Assembly: GCA_022641835.1 (NCBI GenBank)
Contig: CP048718.1
Location: 744,001 to 808,000, forward strand
Direction of reading: 5' to 3'
DNA: 64,000 nucleotides
From: Petasospora fabianii
Lineage: Eukaryota; Ascomycota; Saccharomycetes; Phaffomycetales; Wickerhamomycetaceae
Under the pieces are notes generated by a model. The model was not told where the DNA came from. It worked only from the letters and a program-made list of their open reading frames with translations, and ran no database searches. Of the stretch, positions 19,492 through 30,943 are shown one piece after another. The first letter of the stretch is position 1, and each line of letters starts with the position of its first letter. Both the position numbers and the translations under genes were made by a program.

Positions 19492-20123
19492 TTTGACTTT
19501 GATTTGTTAGATGGTATATGTCTCTTTCTCTATAGTGGTGAACGTCTCTTCGTTGAAGCTTTTCATTTTTCACCTTTGCCCAAGCGCGGCCATACAGCAT
19601 TTTTTCCGCGAATCCGTTTTATTTCATTTGATAATTTTTCACAAACCAAATTGAGAAGAAACGTGACTGCGACTGCTTTTTTTCATATACATCCAAACAC
19701 CACTTAGCGGCTCAGGGGCTGGCGGGTAGATTGGTTGCCCCTGGAGACCCCATTAGGCTGGCTCGTAAGTTGTCATCATGGTTACTATGGATACGGAATT
19801 GATCAAAAGACAGATATGTGCCCACCTCTACAGTCGACATCGCTAGTAGAGACGAACGAAAGGTAAACATAGGATCAGATTCAGCCTTTTGATGGATTTG
19901 ATCAAGATTAATGAGTAGCTAATGTACTCAGAGTGCATGGTGGTTATCCTTTCAGAATGCTCATTCCCTAACAGAGGCTGGCTGATCTACAAAATACCTC
20001 GTTGTATGTACATGCTGGCTAGATCCTCTTCTTTGATCCGGCACGTGTAGGATGAGCAGCGGGGTTGAACCGTTCACGGTAGAAGGTGGCTGGAGCGCGT
20101 CGCGTGCACGCGCGTTTTGCCGT

Positions 20124-20180
20124 GCTTGATTGATCTGGTACCCAAATCCTCTAAATCTACTGATACCGGATCAATCAAGC
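20124..20180. repeat. Inverted repeat, 17-bp arms
   Basis: GCTTGATTGATCTGGTA (20124-20140) pairs with TACCGGATCAATCAAGC (20164-20180) over 17 bp, with one G-U/T-C difference and a 23-nt loop. No poly-T follows, so it is not an obvious terminator. Confidence 0.75.
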
Positions 20181-20978
20181 GTTCGATCCGGAAGATCTAG
20201 ACCTTTCACTATACCCCCGATATGTTCATACCGAGATCATGTCACCGAGATCTATGTGTTTATGTGTGTGTGTGTTTTGTAACTGCTCAAAACTAGGTGC
20301 ACATCTTGATCCGCCGTCCGCCTTGTTTTGATCTAGAGATTGACAACTTCTCATCTCGTTCTGAAAACTCCGGAAGCCAACTGGTTCTCATTGGCCACAT
20401 AGTGCGGGTGGTAGTGCTTTTTGGAATAAAAGCAAGCGTAAAGTATATCACAGCTGTACATCCGCTCAAAGATGTCTGTCGGATGAATGATGAGTTGACT
20501 GATAGAGTATGGCTGGGTGCGCACCGCGCACCACGCACCCACATACCCTTGAAGCAACAACCGCTTTCATATCTCAAGATATACACGGGATATGAATAAT
20601 TTAGCTTGTCTATATCACCGCTTAGAACATATTTTGTTAAAACATTTTCAGTCTATCTAAACACCCCATCAAAAAGAATCTTCCATATCTAAGCAACAAA
20701 ACTTACCACCTCTAGAACCCCATCCTGATCTTCACGACGTGCAGCACTCGTCCCGATTTGTATGTTTTTTTGCCTGATCTGAGCCAGCATTCCAGCGTCG
20801 TGCAGCGGAAGGAGCGAGTTGAGGCTCGATCTGGACCTCGCGATGCCCTTTTGGGAGACCTCTCCTGCATTCTCGCGCACCTGGACGCACCTCAGAGGCG
20901 GGCGAAACGTTGTCGCAGCTTGTAAACAAAGGTCTTTGCCCGACTTCTCCTCAAAATCTGATACACTGCTCCAAGGAA

Positions 20979-20986
20979 TATAAATA
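20979..20986 (+). promoter_or_regulatory. TATA box of Ccw12-like gene
   Basis: TATAAATA lies 90 bp before the ATG at 21076, followed by a pyrimidine-rich leader typical of strong yeast promoters. Confidence 0.7.
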
Positions 20987-21075
20987 CAGCTATCCCACCC
21001 ACCTTCTCGTTTCCTTTCTCTCTTCTCTATTTCCCTTCTTCATCCAACAAATCCAACTTTCGTCACTCTTTAACA

Positions 21076-21330
21076 ATGCAGTTCTCTATCGCTATCCTCT
21101 CTGTCGCTGCCCTTGCCGTCGCTCAGAACATCACCACCTCTATTGTTGACACCGAGTCTACTGTGCTCGCTACTGTCACTGAGTGTGCCTCCACCGTCAC
21201 TGACTGCCCAGCCAAGAACGGTTCCAACGTCACTGTCCCATCTGTCACCACCTTCGAGGGTGCTGCCAACAACATGTACGCTGGTGCTGGTGTTGCCGCT
21301 GCTGCTGCTATCGCTGCCTTCATGCTCTAA
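21076..21330 (+). CDS. Small GPI-anchored cell wall mannoprotein (Ccw12-like)
   Basis: An 84-residue secreted wall protein. It begins MQFSIAILSVAALAVAQN: a signal peptide with cleavage likely after Ala16. NITTSIVDTESTVLATVTEC resembles the start of mature Ccw12 (N-glycosylated NVTT, then a Thr/Val-rich strand and a cysteine). There are three N-glycosylation sequons. Two cysteines bracket STVTD. The C-terminus NNMYAGAGVAAAAAIAAFML is a typical GPI attachment signal with Asn as omega site and a hydrophobic tail. It is shorter than Ccw12 (133 residues) and lacks its second repeat. The strong codon bias and TATA box suggest high expression. Family assignment is by motif pattern only. Confidence 0.75.
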   Translation: MQFSIAILSVAALAVAQNITTSIVDTESTVLATVTECASTVTDCPAKNGSNVTVPSVTTFEGAANNMYAGAGVAAAAAIAAFML

Positions 21331-21789
21331 GTTTCCCCTTAGAATTATGACCTGATGCATGCACACACACAAACACACACTCACATACACTCTTTTCACT
21401 TCATTGATCCTTCAAGGGTTCTCTTTGCTAGACTATAACTCTTTGATTTCTCGTTCTCGTTTCTTGGTTCAAGGTTATGGCGTATATTGGTATACGTCTG
21501 GGATCGAATCGCTATGGTTCACTAGCTTTTCGGTCGAGGTATAATGAAAGCTTCTTGCTATCTTTTAATCAAATTGTAGTTATATGACATACGATGTCTT
21601 TAGCTTGGCGGGCCGCAGTATGTGTTTTTTCTAGTACACTTGCGCAATCTCTCGCACACTGTGTTCCCATGCCATGGCACTTTGTGACAAACCTACAAAC
21701 AAATGATCTAACATAACAATAGAACATCAAAATGCAAACTTATACAAACCCGAAAATCGAAGCAAAAACTTTTCTAAATTTACTCATGC
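21331..21789. other. Convergent intergenic region
   Basis: 3' regions of the wall-protein gene and CAR2. A CA-rich stretch (21358-21392) follows the first gene. No gene seen. Confidence 0.5.
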
Positions 21790-23088
21790 TTAGTGAGCAG
21801 CCTTCTCAGCAGTTGGAAGGGCCTTCAAAGAGACTCTGATAGACTCAACACCCTTGAGCAAATCCTCCTTGGAGATAACAAGAGGTGGAGCCAATCTGAT
21901 GATATGATCATGGGTTGGCTTAGCCAAGACACCTTGGTCCTTCATCAACAAACACAAGTCCCAAGCGGTTCTACCGTTAGCCTTGGATGAATCAATGACA
22001 ATGGCAGAGAGCAAACCTTTACCACGAACCTCAGAGATGATACCGTTAGACTCAGCCTGAAGCTTAATGAGTTCCTCCTTAAGGAACTCACCAAGTTCAG
22101 CGGATCTCTCAACGAGATTCTCCTCTCTGACAACTTCCAAGGCAGCAACGGCAACTCTAGCAGCGAGTGGGTTACCACCATAAGTGGAACCGTGAGAACC
22201 TGGCTCCAAAGTGAGCAAGATCTCCTTAGAAGACAAGACAGCAGAGACTGGCATAACACCACCAGAGATGGCCTTACCGAGAAGGACAATATCTGGCTTA
22301 ACGTTTGGAGAGTGTTCGTAACAGAGAAGCTTACCTGTTCTAGCGATACCTGTCTGAATCTCATCGCAGATGAGCAAAACGTTGTGCTTCTTACAAAGCT
22401 CAGAGACCTTTGTCAAGTAATCAGCTGGTGGAACAACGATACCAGCCTCACCTTGAATTGGCTCGAGAAGAATAGCACAGATCTTGTCACCTGCATTGTT
22501 CAAAGCGAGTTCAATGTCTTCAATCTCACCATATCTAAGAACCTTATCGGTGGTACCTGGGATTTGTGGGCCGACATTCTTCAAGAATGGACCAAACTGA
22601 GTAGTGGCATCTGGGTCAGTGGACATGGAAATGACACCGAGGGTTCTACCGTGGAAGTTGTTCTGAGCAGCAAGAATAATGGCCTCATCAGCTGGAATTC
22701 CCTTCTTGACGTAACCCCATCTTCTAGCGAGCTTCAAACCGGTCTCAACGGCTTCAGCACCTGTGTTCATTGGAAGAACCATCTCGTAGTTAAAGAACTC
22801 GGTGACATACTTGGCGAAGACACCAAACACATCGGAGGAGAAGGCTCTAGAGGAAAGAGTGAGTTTCTGAGCTTGATCAACGAGAGCAGCAATGATCTTA
22901 GGATGACAATGACCCTGGTTGACGGCAGAGTAGGCAGAGAGGAAATCGAGGTACTCCTTTCCCTCTGGATCCCAAACGTGGGCGCCCTCAGCCTTGTGGA
23001 AGACGACTGGGAGTGGGTGGTAGTTGTGAGCAGAGTACTGCTCTTCAAGCTCTCTGGCCTCTGTAGAAGAAACGTTGAAGTTAACCAT
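21790..23088 (-). CDS. CAR2: Ornithine aminotransferase
   Basis: A PLP-dependent delta-transaminase converting L-ornithine and 2-oxoglutarate to glutamate-5-semialdehyde and glutamate, the second step of arginine catabolism, cytosolic in yeasts. It is 432 residues. Class-III aminotransferase hallmarks are visible: [50 protein letters not shown], and the PLP-binding lysine in [18 protein letters not shown], followed by [15 protein letters not shown]. It starts [29 protein letters not shown] with no mitochondrial presequence. A TATATAAA box lies about 85 bp upstream on the minus strand. In S. cerevisiae CAR2 adjoins DIF1 and ECM30; here it is about 17 kb from them. Confidence 0.95.
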   Translation of the reverse strand: MVNFNVSSTEARELEEQYSAHNYHPLPVVFHKAEGAHVWDPEGKEYLDFLSAYSAVNQGHCHPKIIAALVDQAQKLTLSSRAFSSDVFGVFAKYVTEFFNYEMVLPMNTGAEAVETGLKLARRWGYVKKGIPADEAIILAAQNNFHGRTLGVISMSTDPDATTQFGPFLKNVGPQIPGTTDKVLRYGEIEDIELALNNAGDKICAILLEPIQGEAGIVVPPADYLTKVSELCKKHNVLLICDEIQTGIARTGKLLCYEHSPNVKPDIVLLGKAISGGVMPVSAVLSSKEILLTLEPGSHGSTYGGNPLAARVAVAALEVVREENLVERSAELGEFLKEELIKLQAESNGIISEVRGKGLLSAIVIDSSKANGRTAWDLCLLMKDQGVLAKPTHDHIIRLAPPLVISKEDLLKGVESIRVSLKALPTAEKAAH

Positions 23089-23697
23089 TGTGTCTGTTGT
23101 GGTGTTGTAGTTGAGGTCTCAGTTGTGACACTGTGTCAGTTAAGATGAGGGGACGGCGTCTTTATGCCTTTTTATATACACATGGAACGTCGACGACCGG
23201 CGAGCTGCCTTTGCCGTTCGTATTCGCTATGACCAGTGCATAGAGGATGGTTGTGTCAATGTCGCGACGTAGCTGTGCCGCTATGTGATATACGTAGCGA
23301 GCTGGGGGGATCTTGTGGCCGGATTGGGCGATCGCAGGGTATTAAGAGGGTTACCCGCAAGGGAGATGAACCCCAGATAGGCTCAGTTCAAGTGTTAAGG
23401 GCAATATATTGTTCAATGACGGTGCTCGATAAGCATTGTTGGTGGTGCTTTCAGATTATTAGTGGTATGGCTATATAGAATGAGACTTATCTTTCTTCTT
23501 TGAGTCGACTTTTTAAGGATTTACCTGTTCACCTAACAAACACATCATGACACAAAACACAAAAGACAAAAATGGTTACGCAGCCCTGATGTCGAAATAA
23601 CCCAAGAGAGAAAAAACGTGAGGCATCGAAGTCCTTCGAAACGTTATATACCAATTTGCCACCAAGATCTCATCTTAACCCCCTAATCATTCCAACA
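23089..23697. other. CAR2/MAM33 divergent promoter
   Basis: About 0.6 kb without a gene. A minus-strand TATATAAA (23171-23178) serves CAR2 and a TTATATA (23644-23650) serves MAM33. TCGCGA at 23262 and a GATAAG at 23429-23434 are candidate regulatory sites. Confidence 0.5.
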
Positions 23698-24453
23698 ATG
23701 TCCTTCCGTCTTGCTACCCGTGCCGCTGCCCAGTCTTTGAAGGCCGTTGCCACTCGCAGAACTATTGCTCAGATCCCACAGGTTGCCGGTGCTCGTTTGT
23801 TCACCACCACTAGAGTCGCTTCTAATGAGTACACTTCTCGTCTTTCAGAGACTTTGAAAGATGAGCTCACCCATGAGAAGCAGAACGATACCGAGGTTCC
23901 AGTTGAGCTGAACTCCTTCATTGCTCAGTCTGGTTTCGAAGTTGTCAACACCGATGGTCAGGCTTTGGCAAAGTTGCAGAAGAATGGTACCGATGAGGTT
24001 GTTCACGTCTTCTTTGACGTTAACCAGGTTGTCAACGTTCGTCCTGCTGTTGAGGAGGTTGAAGTTGAAGAGGAGGAGGAGTTTGAAGATCCATATGAGA
24101 ACTTTATTAACTTGAATGTTGTCGTTGAGAAGAAGGCTGACGATTCTGCCGTTGCATTCGATGTCCTTGTTGGCCCAGAGGACGGTTCCACTTACATTGA
24201 GAACGTCATTGCCTATGCTAACAAGGCCGAGGCCCTTACTGAGACTGCTGATGCTGACCAGAAGAGAGAGTTGGCTTACAATGGTCCAGCTTTCAGTAAC
24301 TTGGATGAGAAGTTGCAGGAGAACTTTGAACAATTCTTGACATCTAGAGGTATCAACGAGGAGCTTTACCAGTTCATCTTGAACTATGGTATCCACAAGG
24401 AGAACCAGGAGTACATCGCTTGGTTGGAGAAGTTGAACAATTTCTTCAAGTAA
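23698..24453 (+). CDS. MAM33: Mitochondrial matrix acidic protein Mam33 (p32/gC1qBP family)
   Basis: A 251-residue, acidic, trimer-forming matrix protein linked to mitoribosome assembly and oxidative phosphorylation. The presequence MSFRLATRAAAQSLKAVATRRTIAQI is Arg/Ala-rich with an FTTTRVAS cleavage region. The mature protein starts with EYTSRLSETLKDELTHEKQ, the conserved N-terminal helix. An acidic insert VEEVEVEEEEEFEDPYENFINLNVVVEKK precedes the beta-sheet core, and the C-terminal helices contain LDEKLQENFEQFLTSRGINEEL and NYGIHKENQEYIAWLEKLNNF, the family signature. The first ATG after the TATA box (23644) is 23698. Confidence 0.9.
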   Translation: MSFRLATRAAAQSLKAVATRRTIAQIPQVAGARLFTTTRVASNEYTSRLSETLKDELTHEKQNDTEVPVELNSFIAQSGFEVVNTDGQALAKLQKNGTDEVVHVFFDVNQVVNVRPAVEEVEVEEEEEFEDPYENFINLNVVVEKKADDSAVAFDVLVGPEDGSTYIENVIAYANKAEALTETADADQKRELAYNGPAFSNLDEKLQENFEQFLTSRGINEELYQFILNYGIHKENQEYIAWLEKLNNFFK

Positions 24454-24724
24454 ATTTGAAAAAGAACCAACCTTGTACATACCAGACCACGTTTTCTGCC
24501 TTTGTCTTTTTTCTTGTTGTTTTCCGCTACCTATCGTTTCACTTTATAGTTTGAAAGCACTAGCTGAACAGTCCATGTTTGCAGACATGACGCAGTTGTA
24601 AATACAAAACATGGATTATATCTGGTTTAATGTAGTTATAGTCAGGGTAAACCTACGCAATTAATGGTGATTTTGTCTAGTTTACATGTGCATTTGAATA
24701 ATGAAGAAACGAATCAGATCCCGA

Positions 24725-25809
24725 CTAATCAGTATCCATCTTTTCACCTTCATCCTGAGTTTCTTGGGTTTCTTGAGTTTCTTCTGTCTTTTCCTCAGTC
24801 TTTGGAGCTGATGGCTTGTCATCATCAGAGTCCTCGTCATCGTCATCACCATCATCACCACCTGCACCACCACTTCTTCTGTCATTTGTCACAGAGTCAA
24901 GCTTATCAAGCCATTGTTGCACATTATCATCTTCAAACAATTCAAAACCATCCTTACCAACAACGGCAACACTTGTGTTCTTTGAATTTAACTCTTTGTC
25001 TTGTTGAAGAGTCTCTCTAAGTGATTTCAAACCATGCAAAATCAGTTCCTCCTTATTGGAACCTTTATACTCATCAATGTTTCTCTCCAAATAAGTTCTA
25101 CCAGCTTGTGATCTAGCACCAATGGCACAACCAAAGTATTCCAACACTTGACCAGAAGGCAAGAATTCAAAAAGGTGTGCACCAGTTTCATCGTATCCGA
25201 CAATTAACAAACCGACACCATATGGTCTTGATCCATAACCCTGTGTGTTTTTCTGTGCCTTATCAGCGAGCAAATTAGCAGCTTTCTCCACTGAGAGTGG
25301 TCTATCAAAGACAAATCTTTGGTTTAATGCCTGTTCACGAAGGAAATTGGAAAGGACACGAGCATCTGGTGCAAGACCTGCAAGGGCAATACCCATATGA
25401 TCATCAACTTTGATAATCTTTTTCTGATAAGATGAAAGCTCTTCGGCGTTTCTCTAGGAAGATGATGTGTTAGTAACCTGTTTGTCTGTATGTACATGAC
25501 GAATGGATGGGGTAGACATACCTTCAATGCAACAAGGACAGCATTCTCCTTTGTGGCAAGTCCTACAACTGCGGAACCTTGCTTGATAGCCTCCAGGGCA
25601 TATTCGACCTGTAACTGATGTTAGTGACTGTGCCGGTGGATAAGTCATCAGTGGTTCTAGAGTCAAGTGTTATGTACATACTTGAAAGATTCTCCCTGTT
25701 GGTGAGTAGGTAACGGTATCACCGTCGTAATTGTTTCTGAACTGAAGAAAAGCCAATGAGTTAGTAATCTGTGGTTATATGAATGTAATTGACATCTCTA
25801 ACATACCAT
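24725..25809 (-). CDS. PRE5: 20S proteasome alpha-6 subunit Pre5 (three introns)
   Basis: An outer-ring subunit of the 20S proteasome. Exons on the minus strand are 25809-25807 (the ATG only), 25741-25682, 25608-25522 and 25453-24725; introns are 65, 73 and 68 nt, all with GTATGT donors and CTAAC branch points. The joined N-terminus MFRNNYDGDTVTYSPTGRIF and the following QVEYALEAIKQGS match S. cerevisiae Pre5 almost residue for residue, as do RNAEELSSYQKKIIK and MGIALAGLAPDARVLSN. The product is 292 residues, about 58 longer than S. cerevisiae Pre5 (234). The excess is a C-terminal Asp/Glu-rich tail from about residue 237, ending EGEKMDTD. VPS55 is divergent 607 bp away. Confidence 0.93.
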
Positions 25810-26416
25810 TACTAATTTAAAAGATGCTCTGTATCGTTGTCAATGTATAGTGGCGTCTTTGTTTGTAGTCGCCACCAGATTTCGACTTGAAGCCAACGAT
25901 CAGAATTCGCGATTCTCTGGGCCAGGGCTCGTAACCGACATATATATATGTATCGATATATACTACCTTGATGGGTAAGAAGTCATGTTCTGGTAGATGT
26001 TTATATTGGGTTGCTTATATTGATGTTGTTTTGTTTAAGGTTATCTTGTAGTTGGCCTGTTAGACTGAGAGTATGGCTTGTTCTTGTGGCATAGTAGTTA
26101 TAGTTATAGTTGTAGATTGTAGCTATTGTTGTCTACCCATAAAGTCAGCTATCAAGTCCATTCACAAGGCTAGACTTTGGAACACTTAAGATCACAAGCA
26201 GTGTGACTATAGAACATCTTATCTCCACATCAAAGATCATAACCATTTACCATCAATAACTAAAGCTAAGTGATCCTAGTCTATATCATAAGCGAGCGCG
26301 AATCAATCGTGCGCACTTAACGGGGATGAACCTATGCACCCAGATTCATTTTACTCTTTAACCTACTCTTTATCTCTGAAGACACCAACGACAATCACAA
26401 TTAGATCTAATTGACT
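25810..26416. other. PRE5/VPS55 divergent promoter
   Basis: About 0.6 kb without a gene. TTCGCGATTC (25905-25914) lies about 100 bp upstream of PRE5. AT-rich dinucleotide runs occur near 25940-25965. No proteasome-type GGTGGCAAA (Rpn4) site was seen. Confidence 0.5.
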
Positions 26417-26932
26417 ATGAAACTCTTTTCATCACCTTTACAACGAATCATTGCACTCTCTGGTGTTCTTGCTGTTGGGTTCCTATTCTCCGTACTTGCG
26501 GGTGCTCTTTATCATAACTGGTTACCGATGGTATCAGGTAAGTCTTTGTGCGGTCACTCTTACTTATTAAACTAACATTCGATATAGCACTTCTATTCCT
26601 TACAGCACAGATACCAACTCTTGTGTGTAATCAGTGGTCAACAGATGACTTTATGTCACAATCATCACAGTAAGTTACGCCGACTATCCCGAGAGACAAA
26701 TAGTCAATGTACTAACTTATAGTATAGAACAATAGTTGACTTTGGAAAGTTTACCACTGCAGCGATAACTACATCAGGTATTGCATTGCCTATTGTGTTG
26801 TATCATTCTAATGTTATTAATGCCATTTCTGTGATATTGACAATAATTGGTGGTATTCTTATACAGGGGACAGTTATTGGATTCACATCATATTTTGAAC
26901 CAGAAGATGAGCTTGCTGGGTTTGATATCTAA
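26417..26932 (+). CDS. VPS55: Late endosome membrane protein Vps55 (two introns)
   Basis: A small tetraspanning protein (OB-RGRP/VPS55 family) that works with Vps68 in late endosome-to-vacuole traffic. Exons are 26417-26537, 26588-26669 and 26728-26932; introns are 50 and 58 nt (donors GTAAGT, branches ACTAAC). The second intron ends at the second of two close AG dinucleotides, since the first would give an early stop. The product is 135 residues (S. cerevisiae 140). Family residues are clear: SPLQRIIALSGVLAVGFLFSVL, ALYHNWLPM, then FGKFTTAAITTSGIALPIVL, and IIGGILIQGTVIGFTSYF. The ORF pieces are too short to stand out individually; the splicing makes the match. Confidence 0.9.
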
Positions 26933-26991
26933 TAGCTGTTACACATGATTGTTAATAAATAACATTATATTTGCTCAGAAGTTACACAAGA

Positions 26992-27510
26992 TCACTTCTT
27001 CTCACCATTGATTGTAGCAATGACATTTCTCTGATGTCTATAATCTCTAAACTCAAGCAAATAAACACCTTGCCAAGTACCTGTTGCTAATTTACCATTA
27101 GAGATTGGGATACTCAAACTAGCACCAAAGATTGAACTCTTAATATGTCCTGGCATATCATCAGGTCCTTCACCGGCACTGCTATGTCTAAATCTTCCCT
27201 TATGATCATCTGGAATCAATTGATTAATTGCATCATTCATATCAATACGAACATCTGAATCCCAATTCTCATTTAGGGATAATGCAGCAGATGTATGTTG
27301 TAAGAAAAGATGAACAACACCAACTTTATAATTGGAAAGTTCTGGAAGTGCATTAGTGATTTCATCAGTGATGAGATAAACACCACGAGAACGTGGTGAT
27401 AATGAGATCTTTTTCTGAGTCCATGACATTGTTTGTAATGCTTGTGTTTGATTAATTGTTAATATGTAAGTTAAGAATAGCAAAAGCGCAACAATAAAGT
27501 TTTTAAACAT
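26992..27510 (-). CDS. YjbQ/UPF0047 family protein, possibly with a signal peptide
   Basis: A 172-residue member of the YjbQ fold, for which thiamin-phosphate-synthase-like activity has been reported in bacteria; the fungal role is unclear. The core starts at Met28 (27429), MSWTQKKISLSPRSRGVYLI, and shows HLFLQHTSAALSLNENWD, RHSSAGEGPDDMPGHIKSS and the family signature GTWQGVYLLEFRDYRHQR. The core from Met28 is 145 residues, the usual family length. The in-frame ATG at 27510 adds MFKNFIVALLLFLTYILTIN plus QTQALQT, a strongly hydrophobic signal-peptide-like leader. Which start is used is open; the first ATG after a likely TATA region is 27510. It is divergent from DAL3 and convergent with VPS55, 59 bp away. 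Confidence 0.8.
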   Translation of the reverse strand: MFKNFIVALLLFLTYILTINQTQALQTMSWTQKKISLSPRSRGVYLITDEITNALPELSNYKVGVVHLFLQHTSAALSLNENWDSDVRIDMNDAINQLIPDDHKGRFRHSSAGEGPDDMPGHIKSSIFGASLSIPISNGKLATGTWQGVYLLEFRDYRHQRNVIATINGEKK

Positions 27511-27593
27511 GCAATTGGTAAGAAGAAGACAGTTGCTCTTTGATTCCACTGTTGTCCGAACTGAGATCTGTTGTGTTGGTGTTCGGGGGTTTA

Positions 27594-27617
27594 TGCGTAT
27601 CGAACGAGTTCGCGGAT
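27594..27617. promoter_or_regulatory. GTATCGAACGAGTTCGCG promoter element
   Basis: Lies between the divergent YjbQ-like and DAL3 genes, 84 bp from the former. It shares 20 of 21 bp with the reverse complement of the HEM4 promoter element. It contains CGAAC-GA-GTTCG dyad symmetry and, on the minus strand, TCGTTCGATACG (TCR-N6-ACG, Abf1-like). Confidence 0.55.
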
Positions 27618-27640
27618 GGATACTTTTTTTTTTTTTTTTT

Positions 27641-27695
27641 CTTATCTGCTGCTCGGTGATCTCCAGTGCTTGGACAAAGTGTTATATATATATAA
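27641..27695. promoter_or_regulatory. GATA site and TATA box of DAL3
   Basis: CTTATC (27641-27646, GATAAG on the minus strand) could bind nitrogen-regulatory GATA factors. TATATATATATAA (27683-27695) lies about 70 bp before the DAL3 ATG. A 19-nt T tract (27622-27640) precedes them. Confidence 0.5.
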
Positions 27696-27763
27696 TGAAG
27701 GGTTGCGCTTTACCCACATTACACATTACGCACAACTTGATTTATTGTTAACAGAATAACACC

Positions 27764-28429
27764 ATGCCATACCTCGAAACATACGATGTATCATCTATTT
27801 CATCTGTTATATGTGAGCCATTGACCCCAGAAGGGTTTTCTCCATTTGGAACCATAGTCTCTGCACCACATCAACTAAAGACACAGAAAAGTATTAGTGC
27901 AAATTATGGTACAGCTATTAAATTACATAAAGTTTCCAAGATTGAAAACAATTTCCATTTGGCATCAAAGAAAGCAATTGCAAATTGGAACATATTCCGT
28001 TGTTCACCACCTACACACTTGATGAGTAAGACAGATGATAACAGTGTAACATACACTGCTAAAGTATTAGAAAGACATCCATTCTCTTCACAGACATTCA
28101 TGCCAATGGGTGTTGATAAATCAAAATGGGCATATGTTGTTGTATGTGCACAAATGGACCAACACACAAGGATGCCTATTCCTTCAACATTAAAGGCATT
28201 TATTTGTAAAGGTGATCAAGCTGTGACTTATGCCGCTGGGACATGGCATGCCCCTATGATTTCACTTATTGATAAATTAGATTTTGGAGTTATGATTCAT
28301 GAGAATGGAATTGCAGATGAAGATTGTCAAGAGTGTTTATTTGAACCTGGATTCAAAGTTGTTATACCAAGTTTTGCTATTCCTAAGGAGCTTAGAAATG
28401 TCCAACTAGGTAAAGTTGCCAAGCTATAA
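27764..28429 (+). CDS. DAL3: Ureidoglycolate lyase
   Basis: Releases urea and glyoxylate from ureidoglycolate, a late step of allantoin degradation for nitrogen. It is 221 residues, near family size. Recognisable segments are CEPLTPEGFSPFGTIV near the N-terminus, SANYGTAIKLHKV, NWNIFRCSPP, VLERHPFSSQTFMPMG, YVVVCAQ and the active-site strand AGTWHAPMISLIDKLDFGVM with its histidine. The only other allantoin-related genes in the window are the distant Dal5-type permease; no DAL cluster is seen here. One GATAAG lies in the promoter. Confidence 0.92.
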   Translation: MPYLETYDVSSISSVICEPLTPEGFSPFGTIVSAPHQLKTQKSISANYGTAIKLHKVSKIENNFHLASKKAIANWNIFRCSPPTHLMSKTDDNSVTYTAKVLERHPFSSQTFMPMGVDKSKWAYVVVCAQMDQHTRMPIPSTLKAFICKGDQAVTYAAGTWHAPMISLIDKLDFGVMIHENGIADEDCQECLFEPGFKVVIPSFAIPKELRNVQLGKVAKL

Positions 28430-30506
<2,077 letters not shown>

Positions 30507-30943
30507 ATTTACTGATTACTACATGCCTCCAACCAAATCGCACTGTGTGCGTTATATAACGGGTTTATAATATCTTGAAATACTGATATTGGTTTGTTGA
30601 TAGAGAATATGTTGTAGTAACATGAGGGTGCGTAGCAACCCTTATGGTTATGACTTAGTCTTAGTTAACCCTCCAATAATCCTCCTATATTTGCAGAAAA
30701 AACCCTGTTTACAATCATACAACCCTCAATCTTCAACACAATCATCATAACAAACCTCAATGGCACAGTTCTATACCTATATCCACGCTTCCATCACCAA
30801 CTTCACACCTCAGGCAACCATCATCGACTCATTTGCGCTCTCCAGAAAAATTCGCGAACTTCGTCTCCATCAGCCATTTTCGGAGTGGAGCCCATGTGTC
30901 TCATTATATCCTGTATCATTAACTCCAAAGACCAGCTTTAACA
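30507..30943. other. GAPDH 3' region and MDE1 leader
   Basis: Contains a 66-codon ATG-initiated frame (30760-30960) that overlaps the MDE1 start, and TTCGCGAAC (30851-30859). No other gene. Confidence 0.5.

Larger units (their letters stand above)
19492..21075. other. 1.6-kb gene-free region between RPS3 and the wall-protein gene
   Basis: Divergent promoters of two apparently strongly expressed genes. No protein gene is supported. Contents: a CACGTG (20042-20047), a 17-bp-arm hairpin (20124-20180), a run of GCACC units at 7-bp steps (20521-20539), and a TATA box at 20979. A promoter this long is usual for yeast wall mannoprotein genes, but an unrecognised non-coding RNA is possible. Confidence 0.5.

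Noticed and set aside
20169-20190. GTTCGATCC, resembling a tRNA B box
   Set aside because: The flanks do not form a T arm and no A box or acceptor stem lies at the right distance.
20297-20599. 100-codon frame in the RPS3 to wall-protein gap
   Set aside because: No recognisable motif, no TATA or leader, and an overlapping antisense frame of similar length; probably chance.
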